DNA of 64,000 bases, taken from positions 13,874,302 through 13,938,301 of the forward strand of contig OZ234497.1 of NCBI GenBank assembly GCA_965153455.1, in the 5' to 3' direction. Within the stretch, counting starts at the first letter, position 1; each line of letters starts with the position of its first letter. The DNA is from Sphagnum compactum (Eukaryota > Bryophyta > Sphagnopsida > Sphagnales). The notes under the pieces are model-generated. The model saw only the letters and a list, made by a program, of their open reading frames with translations, ran no database searches and was not told the DNA's origin. Both the position numbers and the translations under genes were made by a program. Positions 35,521-47,020 of the stretch are shown one piece after another.

Positions 35521-36486
35521 TCACCACTTTGATTGGGATGATGGATCCACAAAATTCATTAAAAGAAGACTGTATTGGACATGGAATACATATGCATTTG
35601 GGAAAATGGCTAGGATTTTCTAAATTTATGGGATGTCGATCCATGCTTTGACAAAATGTTGAATGGTGAATGAATCATTTGGTTTTTTGGATGTGTAAGT
35701 GTCATGGTTGTGTAATCGTCCACTTATAATCATAATTTTTTTAAATAAAATTTTTAATTAGGAATTTTGTGATATAACATGAGTTGCAATCATCCATAAG
35801 ATAAATTAACCAAATCGGCTATAAAAAAAAAGAAGTAAAAAGCAATTATGTGGCCTTCTATATTGTTGCCTACCTCTCAGATCTTAATGTAATTTCAAAT
35901 TTTGGTGATCAGAAACCCCAAAAATTTACCAAAAAGAAAAACATTGTGTACACACAAGTAAATGTTTGTAATGTCCATTATAGCTAGATTCATATCTATC
36001 ATGTGTAGATTATTTATTTGCACTTATATGGGGAGTATATTAAAATTTGGATATATTTACATCTATTTGGTTGTAATGTAGATTATGATTGTATGAATGG
36101 CTATGTAAATGTGTTTCAAGTTTCAACCTTCTCACTAAACACTCCTTTTTTTGTTTTGGCCATTTGGTTTCTTGGTTGTTGGCTCTTTGTGCCAATGCTT
36201 TTTTACCACCCAATTCTTGGTTTTTTTTTTTTTGGGCAATGCGCTCTTCTCACTTGATATTTCTCCTTGGTGTTTATCAAATTTTTCTTGAAACACCCAT
36301 AATTTCACTTATTGCTTTGTCACCACACTTGTCACTTGGGAGATTTTAGGAGGTTCTTTCTTCTTCACTTGTGTACGTTATTTTGCATGTATTGTTGTGT
36401 TTTCCAATTTTACACTTGCATGTTTTTACACAAATGAGCTGGCTTTACATAATTTGAACCTGTAGATACAACAATGGTTGAAGTGT

Positions 36487-36790
36487 AAACAAGCCTTGCC
36501 ATTCACATTTAAAAGTATCTTAAGGCAAAAGAAGAAAATTATGGAAACTCAAATATTTCGCCATGCAAAAACATAATCTTCAAAAAATCCTCTAAAAGAA
36601 ACCAAAATCCTTCAAGACATTATAACTCTATAACTAATCTCAAGTTTCAACACAAGCCAAAATATCACCTTTCAAAAATCCTCATATAAAAATAGACCTA
36701 TTAGTACCTAGGGGGGCCAAACTCCCTTAAGCTACTATACTCTATAATGGATGTAAACACAATATCCTTGCCTTGGCCAACAAACATTCA
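36487..36790 (+). repeat. Family F3 dispersed repeat, copy 3
   Basis: Runs from CAAGCCTTGCCATTCACATT through AAGTATCTTAAGGCAAAAGA, CTCTATAACTAATCTCAAG and TTCAAAAATCCTCATATAAA to AATATCCTTGCCTTGGCCAA. The ACAAGGGGTGTG block of copies 1, 2 and 4 is absent at its left. Confidence 0.85.
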
Positions 36791-39761
36791 TGTGGATATG
36801 GTGGAAACTTTACACATTTAGAGTGTACATGGATTGTTTGTATATCCTAGATACACGTTCAACATTTGTTGGTACCCATAGTTACCTTTGGAAATGGTTG
36901 CAGGTTTAATTTGCCATGGGGTAATGTTACACGTTATTAACGACAACCAACCCAACTATACTATGGGTTAACAAATTAACTAGCGATTAAGAAGAAAACT
37001 GTGCGGGGATTGCATCTTTGAAGAAGGGTTATCTGCATTGCCATTTAACGACAATTATAAAACAATAAATTTATGTAGTGGTCAAAAGTTATAAAATGTT
37101 GTTTAATTGTCAAACGAAGTGCCTTTGTTAAAATTTTCCCATATTTGGGTTATGAAAGAGTTGCATGATTCACAAGTTTTGAAAACATCCATATATATAT
37201 TTTGTTCCTTAAAGCCCCTCAAAGCTCTTATTGTTTCCTATTTCACATGTATATGTAATAAGTTGTGGCTAAATTAAATATAGAGGAATTCTAAATTTAT
37301 TATTCCTAATTCAATATCAAATGCAGAAAGTTAATAGGAAAAAAAAAAAAAGTTCTTAAGAAAGAAAATGAAGTCGGTAATTATTTTTAAAATTGTTTTT
37401 GGAATGGTCCATGGACAACCGTACAAAGGATTTCAAAAAAATCTCCCATATAACACTTCCGATTACTCATCACTGGAATTTAAAATCTTTATTCGAAATC
37501 CAGATTCTGTGCACACATATTGAAGCTACTTAGAAAACACTTAATACAAAAATGACATTTTGCAAGTAATAAGAGAATCCCATAAGATTGCACACACACA
37601 ATTGCAAACACAATTTTCTCATTCTAGATAAATGGTAATATGAAGGTGTGTGTTAGTTCTGCAAGAGCTTCTTAGTGTGGTACATTTAATATTTATAGAG
37701 AGTTTCATGAGTTTTGCATCAATACTAGTAATGGATCAGCATCTAATATATGGAATAAACATATATAAATTTGAATGGGGATAAAATGTTGCAAATAGTT
37801 TTCATTGATGTCTTTATTTTTGAACACAAAATTCAAATGTAGTTTTGGGAAAGTACATGTAGTGTTGATTTAAAATTGACATATAATTCTCATCAGTTTT
37901 GCTGCTTCCCACAATTGCAGGACAATTGATGTCAAAAACTTGTGTGATGGTAGAAGACCAATACACAGCAAGTAGGCAGCTTAATACGCAATGTAACTGG
38001 GGCATGGATGTCCAATGAAGACCAGACATACATACATGTCATCAGTAAGATGGCCCCTGAAGCCAGCCAGATATGGAGTTCTAATCATTTTCTACATGCC
38101 AATACATGATGATCTATGCATTACAAACCATTTAGGAGAGCATCAAGTGAATGGAAAGCAACCAATTTAGCATGTTCTGAATGATCTATTGAAGTCCAAT
38201 ATAATATTATCATAAAAACGTGTCCCATGACTATCCAGCAATTTCTCTCATGAACAGCTGCTACCTACCTTAAAAGTTCATGTCCAAACCAGCACTCTGT
38301 GTAACACTTCAGCATCTCAATCTATGAAACCAGCTTTCCTCCAATTCCAAAACATTAGCTTCCTTTAAAGCATGAAAGAGTATCGAAAACAAACATGGTA
38401 GACAGGGAAGAGGGAGGATAGGTCGCATCACAAATTGAAAGACAAAAATGGCCAATAACATGGCAAATTCTCTTTTGGTTTCCTCCAATTGCCTACAAAT
38501 TGCACGGAAGCTCAAAGTTTCCAAACTCAGACACCAAGCTCTGCTTTTGTTGCTATCACATAAAGGGAACCCCACCTCCAAACATGGTCCTTGGAGAGCT
38601 CCTCTCTATACAAGCAATTAATTTCCATAACACACAAGAATCAACATGCCATTGCCCAAAACCTTGGTTTGGGAGTAGGTGTACATGTGGGTGGTGCTTG
38701 TAGAGTCAACAAAGCTCAAACCCAAATGCGAGCTCTGGTTGGCCCACTTTGTCCACTCCTTGCAAAAACTTTCACTAAACTTCAATTTTGTAAATTGTTA
38801 GAAGTTCCCATGGTTCTAGCCTCTCTACCAAAAGCCACAGTAGAACTATACCTTGCAGAAACCAAAGTAAAAAGAGAAGATAATGCACTGACAAATTGCC
38901 TACAAATGTGGTTGCCATCCAACAGCTGAGACCACTTTTGGTTGTCCAACCATGGCTGAGATGATTTTCAGTTGCCTAGGAATCTGGACTATCATCATCA
39001 CCACATGAAAAGAGGGAGCATCCAGAATAACAACTCAACTCTGGTGGATTCTGAGGGGCAATAAGGACTTTGCTGTCTTTTATGTAAGTGGAACAGTTAC
39101 AGCTGCCAGTAATCACGTCCATTAGTCTACAAACATGAGTCAGTAACAGGGGGAAAAAAAAAGACAAAATTTCACTACATTTTCCAATCCCAACACCCAG
39201 TGAGCATAATCCAAGACAATTCAGCAGATCCATAAGTGGATGTGCAGATTCAGGTTTCAGACATTGAGGTGAGAAAATGCTAATTTCCAATCCAATGACC
39301 TTCAGGTTGATAGCAGTTCCCCGCAGGTACATTTCAGTTCCACTGTCATTGTAGTCACAATTCTGATGTCTTTGCCCAAGTCATTCATTACAGATCCTAG
39401 AGATAGCTAAAGTTGCATTCCCTTCCAAAAATGGGAAAGATGCAACAGACTCCAGATAACAAATTTCACAGAATGGTATATTGACATTAGTAGGACAGGC
39501 TAGACCAAGAAAGCATTGAAATCCCCCAAACTCCATTTTAAGTTATAATACTGGTAACTATTACATGTCATCAAAGTTGAAAGAAAAAGAGCGTGTGGAT
39601 CTACAAAGGTGCTGGGCAAGCAGACTGTGAGTACAGTCTGGGGTTTTTGGTTTTTACAAAGCCATTGCTCGTGACTGCAACTGTTTGCCTGTGGAATCCT
39701 TGAACCCAACCTGCTTTGATGCCCTGTCAAGAGATGGAGAAACAAACCTTCATGGGCAAGT
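36791..39761. other. Non-coding region and 3' flank of the ACBP gene
   Basis: No protein motif recognised. The part above about 38900 probably includes 3' untranslated sequence of the minus-strand acyl-CoA-binding protein gene. An open frame at 38591-38929 (plus) has no support. Confidence 0.4.
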
Positions 39762-42700
39762 TCAAGTGGGCGTACCCCGCATCCATGCCCAATGAGGAGG
39801 ACAGAGCTTAAGTGGGGTAGTTCCTTCCTTGTCTGCAATGTTGGCATCAGCTCCATGTTCAGCAAGATACTTTGCCACTGCCTCTTGCTCACAAACTGTG
39901 GCATAGTGTAATGCTGTCTGCCCCTCTATGTCCTGCATTGCATTCCATTGACAACTTTCAGTCCAGTACAGCCAGAGCAAGAGGTTTGAAGATGGTCATT
40001 GCTTCTAGTATCTACTCAAAAGAGTGAAGTCAACAGCACAGTACAGAGATTCCTGTTTGAAAATTTCTTGAAGATCAGCAGGCCACCAGTACTTCCACTT
40101 CAATGCTACCATGAAGAATTGAATCTAACTATCATTGATAATCTGTAACCTAGTTTTGCCTGAAAATACAAGACCTGGATTCCAGATCAAGCATATACAC
40201 AAACTCTCTTTTCAAGCATACCTGTGCATTAATCTCTGCCCCTTTTGCTAAAAGAATCTCCACTGCACTTAACTGGCCACGATCTGCTGCCCAAATCAAT
40301 GGTGTGCGACCGTGACTTTCTGAATACATAAACCAGGCTATCCAATACCGGTCAGCTCCCAGAAAAGCCATGACATCTTTAAGTAGAAATATACAGAATT
40401 AGCTGCCAGTGAAAACTTTGGGGAATAGCTAAAGGTCACAATCCTCCACTTCCCATAAAGGAGAAAGTCATCATTCAAGTTCAAAGTTTAACCTTTCAAT
40501 CTCCAAGATGCCAAGTCTTCAAACCCTAATTGTGAAAAAGGCTCACTACATCTCACCCTTCAGATCAACTGGAATGCCAAGGTCAAGAAGTTGACTGAGG
40601 CCCTGTAAATCACCCTCTCTTGCACAAGCATGAATTGCCTCCAAGGTTCTGCACAACAAAGGAGAAAAAACTGACATATTGTGAGAAATGAGAAAGTTTT
40701 AGGCTTACAATGCTAGTAATCAGTAGATCTGCAGTTTATCTACCCCACTACATTCTGGAGGATCTATACATTGAGCAGCACACAAGTCTGCATAAGAGTC
40801 AAACACATGAATTCATATTGCCTCCTCTGTTCAAGTTTTGGGTAGTCCATGTAAGGATCATGCACACCAATTCCAACCTTATTGATGTTGCATGACTGCA
40901 AATGTTAATGCATGTTTCATATGGTGATTAGACGTTCGTTGTTACATATCTGTATGGGTAGATCAATGGCTCTGTTAGGGTTAACATACCCCTCCTCCCC
41001 AATGCCCTCTTCACTCATTGCCAATGAGCTAAACACTGGGCCCATCCCAATTTTACTGCTTGTATTGCCACCCTCTGTTTCCTCCAATGCCTGCTTTGTG
41101 GGCTCCTTGCTCTGAAAGTTCCAATTAAATTTCACAGTAACTGTTCCACTGTAAATAACCCAAATACAAGACAAATGACAGAATTTCTGCTCTGAAGTCT
41201 ACTTGTAAGTAATAAAAAGAACAGAGAAAGCAGCAACAAACTGCTTCGAATGTAGACACCATTACCTTCTATATGCAATAAGGAGAGAGGGATGGTAATA
41301 TTGGAAGGATGGGACTGAGACAGATACAAAGGAGAAAGAAAGCAGGTAGAGATCATAAGGAAGGAGAGAGACACCTTAGGAAATGGGTGGTACCTTTTCA
41401 AAATTCTGATTCCATGAGGGAGCCACTTCTGTCAACACATCAATGTAGCACTGCATGGCCTCCTCCTGTGGCAAGTTGCCAAGCTTCTGCCATGAATTCC
41501 TTGCACAAAGATATGCCACCACAATGGTCCCCTCCTTTCATCATCTTGCTCTCATTTGCCTGCTAGTGTAACTCTTTGTCACTGCATCCTCTACTTTACC
41601 AACATAGGAGAGCTAGACAAACATGCACATTCAGCAGCAGGATCTAAGATGGAAGGAGGTAGAACATTGAAATAAGATGATGCAACTTTGAGTTCAAGTT
41701 GAATTATCTATAGGAGAAGGATAGGGCCTCTGCCCTTCCTTGTTTTGAGGTGCCTAGGCATAAGTGATGGGCACTGAAAAACAAGGAAGGGCCAAGGGCC
41801 ATACCCTTCTTAGGTGTAAAAAGCTGCCCAAATTTTCAGAGGATGCACACTTCCACAGTGGAAGATTTCTTCCATTCCATAAGATCCTGGAAGATCGTCA
41901 CTGAGTTCTTGCACCTGACAATGGTCATCTAAATACACTACAAAAATAGGGCAGGTTTTTACACATATTTGGACTTGAGCTTGAATCTTGCTGAAGGGAC
42001 AACAAAAACTGTCATGGGCGTCCATGAGTAAGACAGCGTGGTGTGCCCCATTAGCTACATTGCTTAATCACTCTCTGGGAGATGATAGTTTACATGAGTA
42101 GAGGATTATTGGGTCAATTTACCATTTAGCACGTGCAGTGGGTTGGAGAATCGATGGCTGGGAAGTGGAGCAAGGCCCTTCAGTTGCAATCTTGTAGTAT
42201 GCATACAGCTGCAGCATTGCTTCACTTGAGGGTTTGACACCTGGTAGGGTCACCATGGATGCGACATAGGTTGAAGCTGCCCCGAATTGCTCCTCCAGTT
42301 CAGAGCTTTCCACCCCCTCCCAATCATCAGTTTCATTCTCCTCCTCCTCCTCAATCCCTTTCTTGATCCTTTCCTCCTTCTGTCCTTCAGTCTGCAGGCA
42401 GGCCAAAAGCCATGATTGATGAGGGTATGTTCAGATCAGACAAGACTCCATAGCAATCAACTTCCAATTCTCTCAACAAACAAAAAACTTAAATCAAAGG
42501 CTTATAAGGCCTGCAATGGGTGTTCTTCAGATACTGTAGCCACCGTATCAATTGTGAAAAGCTTCAAAGGCTTCAAATCCTCCTTGAAGTCAACATCTGT
42601 GGCCACCTTTTCCTCTTCATTCAGTTGCCCAGACTCATCAGGCCTGAAGACTGCTTCTTCAACCCTAGCAGCAGGGACAGGGGTATCTGTTGCAGAATCA

Positions 42701-43089
42701 GAGAAAGAAGAGTGAAGATGATGATGATGATACGTCTCAATAGTGTCTTCTCCTGTGGAGGCATCATCAAAGTCTCTATCATGTTGTTTATCATGTCCTT
42801 CTCCACCAGACAATTCTTCTTCTTCTTCTTCTTCTTCTTCTTCTTCTGCTGCTGCTTCTTCCCCAGCCGGCCAGGAAGCAAGCGGAGCATTGAACTCATC
42901 TGCAGGAGTCAATTCCCCGTCGTCTACAGTAGTGAAAGAAAGCGCCGCAGCAGTAACAGGGGCACACTCTACTCGAAGATTCTTCCCCCAAAAGGAAAAC
43001 ACAAGGGAGACCAGTTTTGCCACCATGAAGGCAAACATCAGACCTAGGAAAGACGCTTGGACTGCCTCCTGCCAATCCGCCGTGGCCAT
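39762..43089 (-). CDS. Ankyrin-repeat acyl-CoA-binding protein (plant class II ACBP)
   Basis: Seven exons, 470 residues: 43089-42535, 42391-42123, 41499-41394, 41111-40990, 40648-40557, 40319-40222, 39932-39762. All junctions are GT-AG with consistent phases. Residues 12-33 form one membrane anchor (ASFLGLMFAFMVAKLVSLVF). An acidic linker follows, with 11-12 consecutive Glu near 82-92 and DDWEGVESSELEEQF at 207-221. The acyl-CoA-binding domain spans about 217-306, with YYKIATEG (250-257), ARAKW (271-275), W278 and CYIDVLTEVAPSW. GMGPVFSSL (332-340) is a class hallmark. Ankyrin repeats cover about 352-460 (GRTPLIWAADRG, GQTALHYATVCEQEAVA, GTTPLKL). In Arabidopsis such proteins bind long-chain acyl-CoA esters at ER/plasma membranes and use the ankyrins for partner binding. 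At 470 residues it is longer than the roughly 340-350 usual, almost entirely in the linker. The start is set by the anchor; an in-frame ATG at 43254 would add 55 unlikely residues. Confidence 0.95.
41732..41792. repeat. Intronic hairpin, 15-bp perfect stem
   Basis: GCCCTTCCTTGTTTT (41732-41746) is the reverse complement of AAAACAAGGAAGGGC (41778-41792), loop 31 bases, within intron 2 of the ACBP gene. It could fold in the pre-mRNA; whether it is processed is unknown. Confidence 0.75.
42808..42848 (-). repeat. Coding (GAA/GAG)n repeat in ACBP linker
   Basis: A TTC trinucleotide run on the plus strand encodes the poly-Glu stretch of the ACBP linker in exon 1. Such a run is prone to length change and would vary linker length without changing frame. 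Confidence 0.9.
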
Positions 43090-43379
43090 TACTACGGCTC
43101 TTCTTCTTCCTGCTCCTCCTTCGCCTTCTCTTCTTCTTGTTTCTGATATCAGAAAAGAACAGAAAGGTGCAATTCTCGGAAGCCAAAGTTTGTATCTTCC
43201 TGCTCCTCCTCCTCCTGTTGTTTCTGCTATGACAAAATAACGGAAAGATGCCAAATTCTCAGGCAGTACAGACTACAGACAAGCTCGAAATGTTCATGTC
43301 TATCCCAAGGGAGAATCAGAAAATCCTTGCAACAAATTTTAGGGCCCCAAAAAAAAAAGAAAACAACAACAACAAAAGG

Positions 43380-43890
43380 AAACTTCCTCTTCTTCTTCTT
43401 CTTCTTCGCTCCAACTCTCTAGATCTTTCGTATCTCTCTGTGGTGTCTGCGTCTTTCTCTCTCTGTGGTGCTAAACTGTCTATCAATCTCTAACCTTGTT
43501 CTCTCTCTCTCTCTCTCCTCTTGTTCTTCTTCTCTGCTCCAACTCTCCAGATCTTTCGTATCTCTTCTGTGCGTGTATGTGTCTAAACGATCTATCAATC
43601 TATGACCACTTTCATTGTATTTCTTTTTGTTCTTCTTCTTGTTCTCTTCTCTGCTCCAACTCTGTAGATCTTTGGTATCTGTGTCTTCCTTTCTCTCTGT
43701 CGTTCCAAACTATCTATTTCTCATCTATAACCTCTTTCATTGTCTTCTTCTTCTTCTTCTTCGTATTCTCCGCTCCAACTCCGTAAACCTCTTTAATAGT
43801 CGTCTTCTTCTTGTCCTTGTTCTCCCCTCCAATTCTCTAGACCTTTCGCATCTGCATGTGAGTGTGTCTTTTGTTTGTGTGAACTAGCTA
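43380..43890 (-). promoter_or_regulatory. Pyrimidine-rich tandem repeat upstream of ACBP start
   Basis: Four full units and one truncated unit of about 117-128 bp. The anchor GCTCCAACTC occurs at 43408, 43536, 43653 and 43772, with a variant CCTCCAATTC near 43826. Each unit has a TTCTTCTTC run, then the anchor, then a (T/C)TAGATCTTT(C/G)GTATCT block, then (in the longer units) CTATCTAT and CATTGTC-like sequence. The array lies about 0.3-0.8 kb upstream of the ATG at 43089, in the expected promoter or leader. The CT-rich side is on the plus strand, so the ACBP sense strand carries GAA/GA-rich sequence. Confidence 0.82.
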
Positions 43891-44274
43891 TGAATCTCTA
43901 AGGTCTTTTGGTTGTCCATGGCGCACAATTTCCATTCCAAACGACCAAACGCACACAAAAAAACGCCACCAGCACACAAGAGAGGGAGCCAGCCAGCGAC
44001 CAAGCGAGCACTCAAAACACCAGTTTCCTTTGCTTTTGCTTTGCTTTGCTTGCCTTGTTAGCTAGGGCAAAATCATGACTCAATGATTACGCCAATCCCG
44101 GTTTGGTTTCAGACCAATATTCTTTTTAAGTAATTCTTTTCTGTAGCCCAAAAGTGGCGAACATCCATAGGAACTTCATGCAGGGTTTTTTTTAATATAA
44201 AACTATTATTATTATTCTATTGTGGCGAGTTTTCGCCACTTGGTGACAAAAAAAATGGGGTGGCGAAACAGCGT

Positions 44275-44304
44275 TGCTTGTTTGTTTGTTTGTTTTTTTT
44301 TTGG
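44275..44304. repeat. (TTTG)n then T/G run
   Basis: Repeated GTTT units followed by a poly-T and GGGGG run. Confidence 0.75.
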
Positions 44305-44309
44305 GGGAT

Positions 44310-44480
44310 CTCAATTTTTTATGTAGCCAAAATTGTGATGATCCATAGGTATTAGGAAGATTTAGCCAAATTTGGCTGCAATATACACATGAAAGTAATA
44401 AGTAATTAATTAAACATCCTTCTATATAATTAATTTGCTGCCGACTCAAACCATGTATAGAAATCTGGCTATTTTTCTTT
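44310..44480 (+). repeat. Family F1 repeat, copy 5
   Basis: Runs ATGTAGCCAAAATTGTGATG, ATCCATAGG, the core TTTAGCCAAATTTGGCTGCA, CATGAAAGTAA, CCTTCTATATAATTAATTTG, and AGAAATCTGGCTATTTTT. Confidence 0.82.
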
Positions 44481-44629
44481 AATTTTGGTCAAATTCTGGC
44501 TATTTAAAATCTCTGAAAGCACTTGATTTTTATTACTTTTCATTTTTAATATAGCTTTTTGGCTATATATATAGCCAGCAGAAAAATGGCTGAGGAGAAC
44601 TATCCAGAGGAGATTTTTTTTGAAAAAAG

Positions 44630-44780
44630 GCTTTAATTCGCCATAACTTGAACTCGCCCTACTTAGACCATTAGGTTCCTGTCTGTCGCCATTATATAGT
44701 GTTTCTCTCTGGCTTCTAGCCAAATTTGGCTAAGTCCTGTTGAGGGTGATTGCTGGCCCAGCTACCTCACAAAATTGGAC
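44630..44780 (-). repeat. Family F1 repeat, copy 6
   Basis: Runs ATTCGCCATAAC, ACCATTAGGTTCCTGTCTGT, the core TAGCCAAATTTGGCTAAGTC, GGGTGATTGCTGGCCCAGCT and ACCTCACAAAATTGG. Opposite orientation to copy 5, only ~150 bp away. Confidence 0.82.
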
Positions 44781-44809
44781 AAGAAAAACGCTAGGAAGAT
44801 GGTAAAAAC

Positions 44810-44900
44810 ATGGCGATCATTGATATGGAAGATTTAGCCAAATCTGGCTATAAACCAAATATGAAATAAAACCAAATAAAGAAATATGGCAATTACTACT
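44810..44900 (+). repeat. Family F1 repeat, copy 7
   Basis: ATGGCGATCATTGATATGGA then the core GATTTAGCCAAATCTGGCTA, AACCAAATATGAAA and AAATATGGCAATTACT. Confidence 0.8.
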
Positions 44901-44949
44901 TTTTCTTTTTTGTCACTTCTGGTGATTGAAACCCTTTAAAAAAATAACG

Positions 44950-45120
44950 GCATTTTCAAATTTTGTGAAGTAGGTAGTGTTGTGATCATCCACAAGAGGA
45001 CTTTAGCCAAATTTAGATACCTACAGGTCAGCAGGGAAAGTAGAAGAGCCAAAAAGAAAAGTAGAGGAATCCTGATATATTTTGGCTAATGCTAGAACCT
45101 ATTTGTCTAAATATGGCGAT
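44950..45120 (+). repeat. Family F1 repeat, copy 8
   Basis: TTTTGTGAAGTAGGTAGTGT, GATCATCCACAAGAGGACTT, the half-core TAGCCAAATTTAGATA, then ATCCTGATATATTTTGGCTA, GAACCTATTTGTCTAAATAT and GGCGATTT. Confidence 0.8.
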
Positions 45121-45619
45121 TTCAAAAAATAATTCGGGCATAATCAATAATAATGTTTTTTCAATTTTCCGATGTTGCATTATTCGCTAGCATCCCCAAG
45201 AGGGATTTAGCCTTAAATGGCGACAAGTTTTTGAACCCTGTCAAAAATAGTTTTAAAAAAACTAGTTGAAAAAATGCTACCTAAAGTTCCAAACCAAAAT
45301 TGGAGTCCAAATTTCATGAAAATTTTAATTTTATATCAAAATCTGGAGATTTTTTTTTCAGAAAAATGGGAACATTTTGTTAGATTATTCCTGTCTTCTT
45401 TTTCTTTTCACTTTTTGGCAAAATCTCGCACAAGCAAAAAACCTCTGCTCATAATGTGGCCATTTTTTTTTTCCCAAAAAGGTCTTTTCATATGAGTTGC
45501 ACTGGCTTTTCTTTTGCTTGCCAAGATGCCAAAATTCACCCCAATTTTTTTCATAAAAATTTAAAAATTTTAAAAATTATTCAAAAAAAAACCCAGAAAC
45601 GCTAGTTGGTGTGTGTTTT

Positions 45620-45770
45620 TCAATGTTTTGTGATGTACATAGCCAAATTGGCAATTATCCAAAAGAAATTTTAGCCAATTTGGTTATTTACCAGATATGA
45701 AAGTAAATCAATGAAGGATACTTTTATATATTCTTGGTTACCCTATGGGAACCCATTATAATAAAAACTA
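45620..45770 (+). repeat. Family F1 repeat, copy 9
   Basis: TTTTGTGATGTACATAGCCA, ATCCAAAAGAAATT, TTAGCCAATTTGGTTA, CCAGATATGAAAGTA, GGATACTTTTATATATTCTT and GGTTACCCTATGGGAACCCA. Confidence 0.82.
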
Positions 45771-46560
45771 GTTTGAACCCCGTGCCTAATGCACAGTGTG
45801 TTATTTCAACAATGTTTGGTTCATGTTTTTGTTTTTTTTTAAAACTTTTGTCTTTTTTATTTTGTATTTTTATGTGTTTTCTGTTTTTATTATTATTTTG
45901 TATAATAAAAATAAAGTGTTTCTTTTTCACTATTGTATTTTTGTTTATTTGGATGCAAGTTTGAAGTTCGGAGAAAGAAGACACACCTCATTCTTTTTCA
46001 AGTAGGGTTTTTCTTCATTATTACAAGTTTTATTTTTTCTTATTTTTTACTCTTTATTTGGTTTCTTTTTTTTTGTAATTTTTTTTCTTTTAAAATGATT
46101 TTACTGTATTTCCCTTTCCTTGTTTCATTTGTTTCCATTCCTTTTTTTATAGTGTTTTTACTTTTTTTTGTTTATGTTTGTTTCATGTTTTAATTTTTTC
46201 TATTCTTAGTTTGTCTATCTTCATTTTTTTCTATTTTTATGCGTTTATTTATTTATTTAGTTTTTATTTTCTTTTCCAAAAGAATTCTAGTTTTTCTAAT
46301 ATGTTTTATAATAACAATAATTTAAAAAACTTTTTTATTTTTGTTTGATTAGATGCAGGTTTGAAGTTTGGAAAAAGAAGAGAAACCTCATTTTTTTTTC
46401 AAGTATGGTTTTTTTTCTCTTTCTTTTGCTCTCTGTTTTGTTTCTTATTTTTTGTCATCTATTTTTTAATCTTCATTTAAGATTATTTTACTGTATTTCC
46501 CTTTTCTGTTTCATGTTTAAGTGTTTACAAAAAGTTTCTAATTGTTAAAGTGTTTTTCTG
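45750..46560 (+). repeat. T-rich ~400-bp tandem duplication
   Basis: GATGCAAGTTTGAAGTTCGG at 45952 recurs as GATGCAGGTTTGAAGTTTGG at 46352, exactly 400 bp on. Matched flanks follow in both units: AGAAAC/ACACCTCATT, TTTTCAAGTA, TGATTTTACTGTATTTCCCT / AGATTATTTTACTGTATTTC. Outer limits are blurred by T-rich low complexity. Confidence 0.72.
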
Positions 46561-46609
46561 TTTTTATTTTTTTTTAGTTTTTTCCCTTTTTAAAATATAT
46601 ATTTGTGCT

Positions 46610-46672
46610 GTTTGGATGGATGACGGGACGGATGACGAGATGGATGATGGACGGACGGATGGATGGAAAGCT
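46610..46672. repeat. GATGG/GACGG microsatellite
   Basis: Imperfect repeats of GGATGGATGACG, GACGGATGACGA and GGACGGACGG. Confidence 0.8.
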
Positions 46673-46939
46673 TCATTTCATCCCGACGTCCTTTACTATA
46701 TGTAATTTGTCTAATTTGTTTGTTTCCAAATCGAGTGAATTTAGGCCAATTTCCCATGAAAATCCTTTGTATAGCTTAGGTAGGAATCATGTTTTTCAGG
46801 TTGGATATCATAGTAAATTTAAGCACAAAAGAATTGCTCTTTTTGATTGCCAAATTTCAAAAGAATTTAAAGAAAGTTGCCTGATTCTACATCAGTATGT
46901 AGGGAACAGTATATAGAAGGGGTGCTTATTACAATATAG

Positions 46940-47020
46940 GTTTTAATTTCATATTTTGTTTATAATTGAACTTGGCTAAATCATCTTATGAATGATGGCC
47001 ATTGTGGCTACTAGATCACA
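46940..47020 (-). repeat. Family F1 repeat, copy 10
   Basis: TTTCATATTTTGTTTATAAT, the half-core TGAACTTGGCTAAAT, CATCTTATGAATGATGGCCA and TTGTGGCTACTAGATCACAA. Diverged. Confidence 0.7.

Noticed and set aside
42520-43240. Plus-strand open frames opposite ACBP exon 1
   Set aside because: Shadows of the GAA/TTC and GC-rich coding sequence of the minus-strand gene; they consist of Phe, Ser or Ala runs.
43090-43254. Upstream in-frame ATG adding 55 residues to ACBP
   Set aside because: The added segment is Arg/Gly-rich leader sequence, and the family begins only a few residues before the membrane anchor, as does the ATG at 43089.
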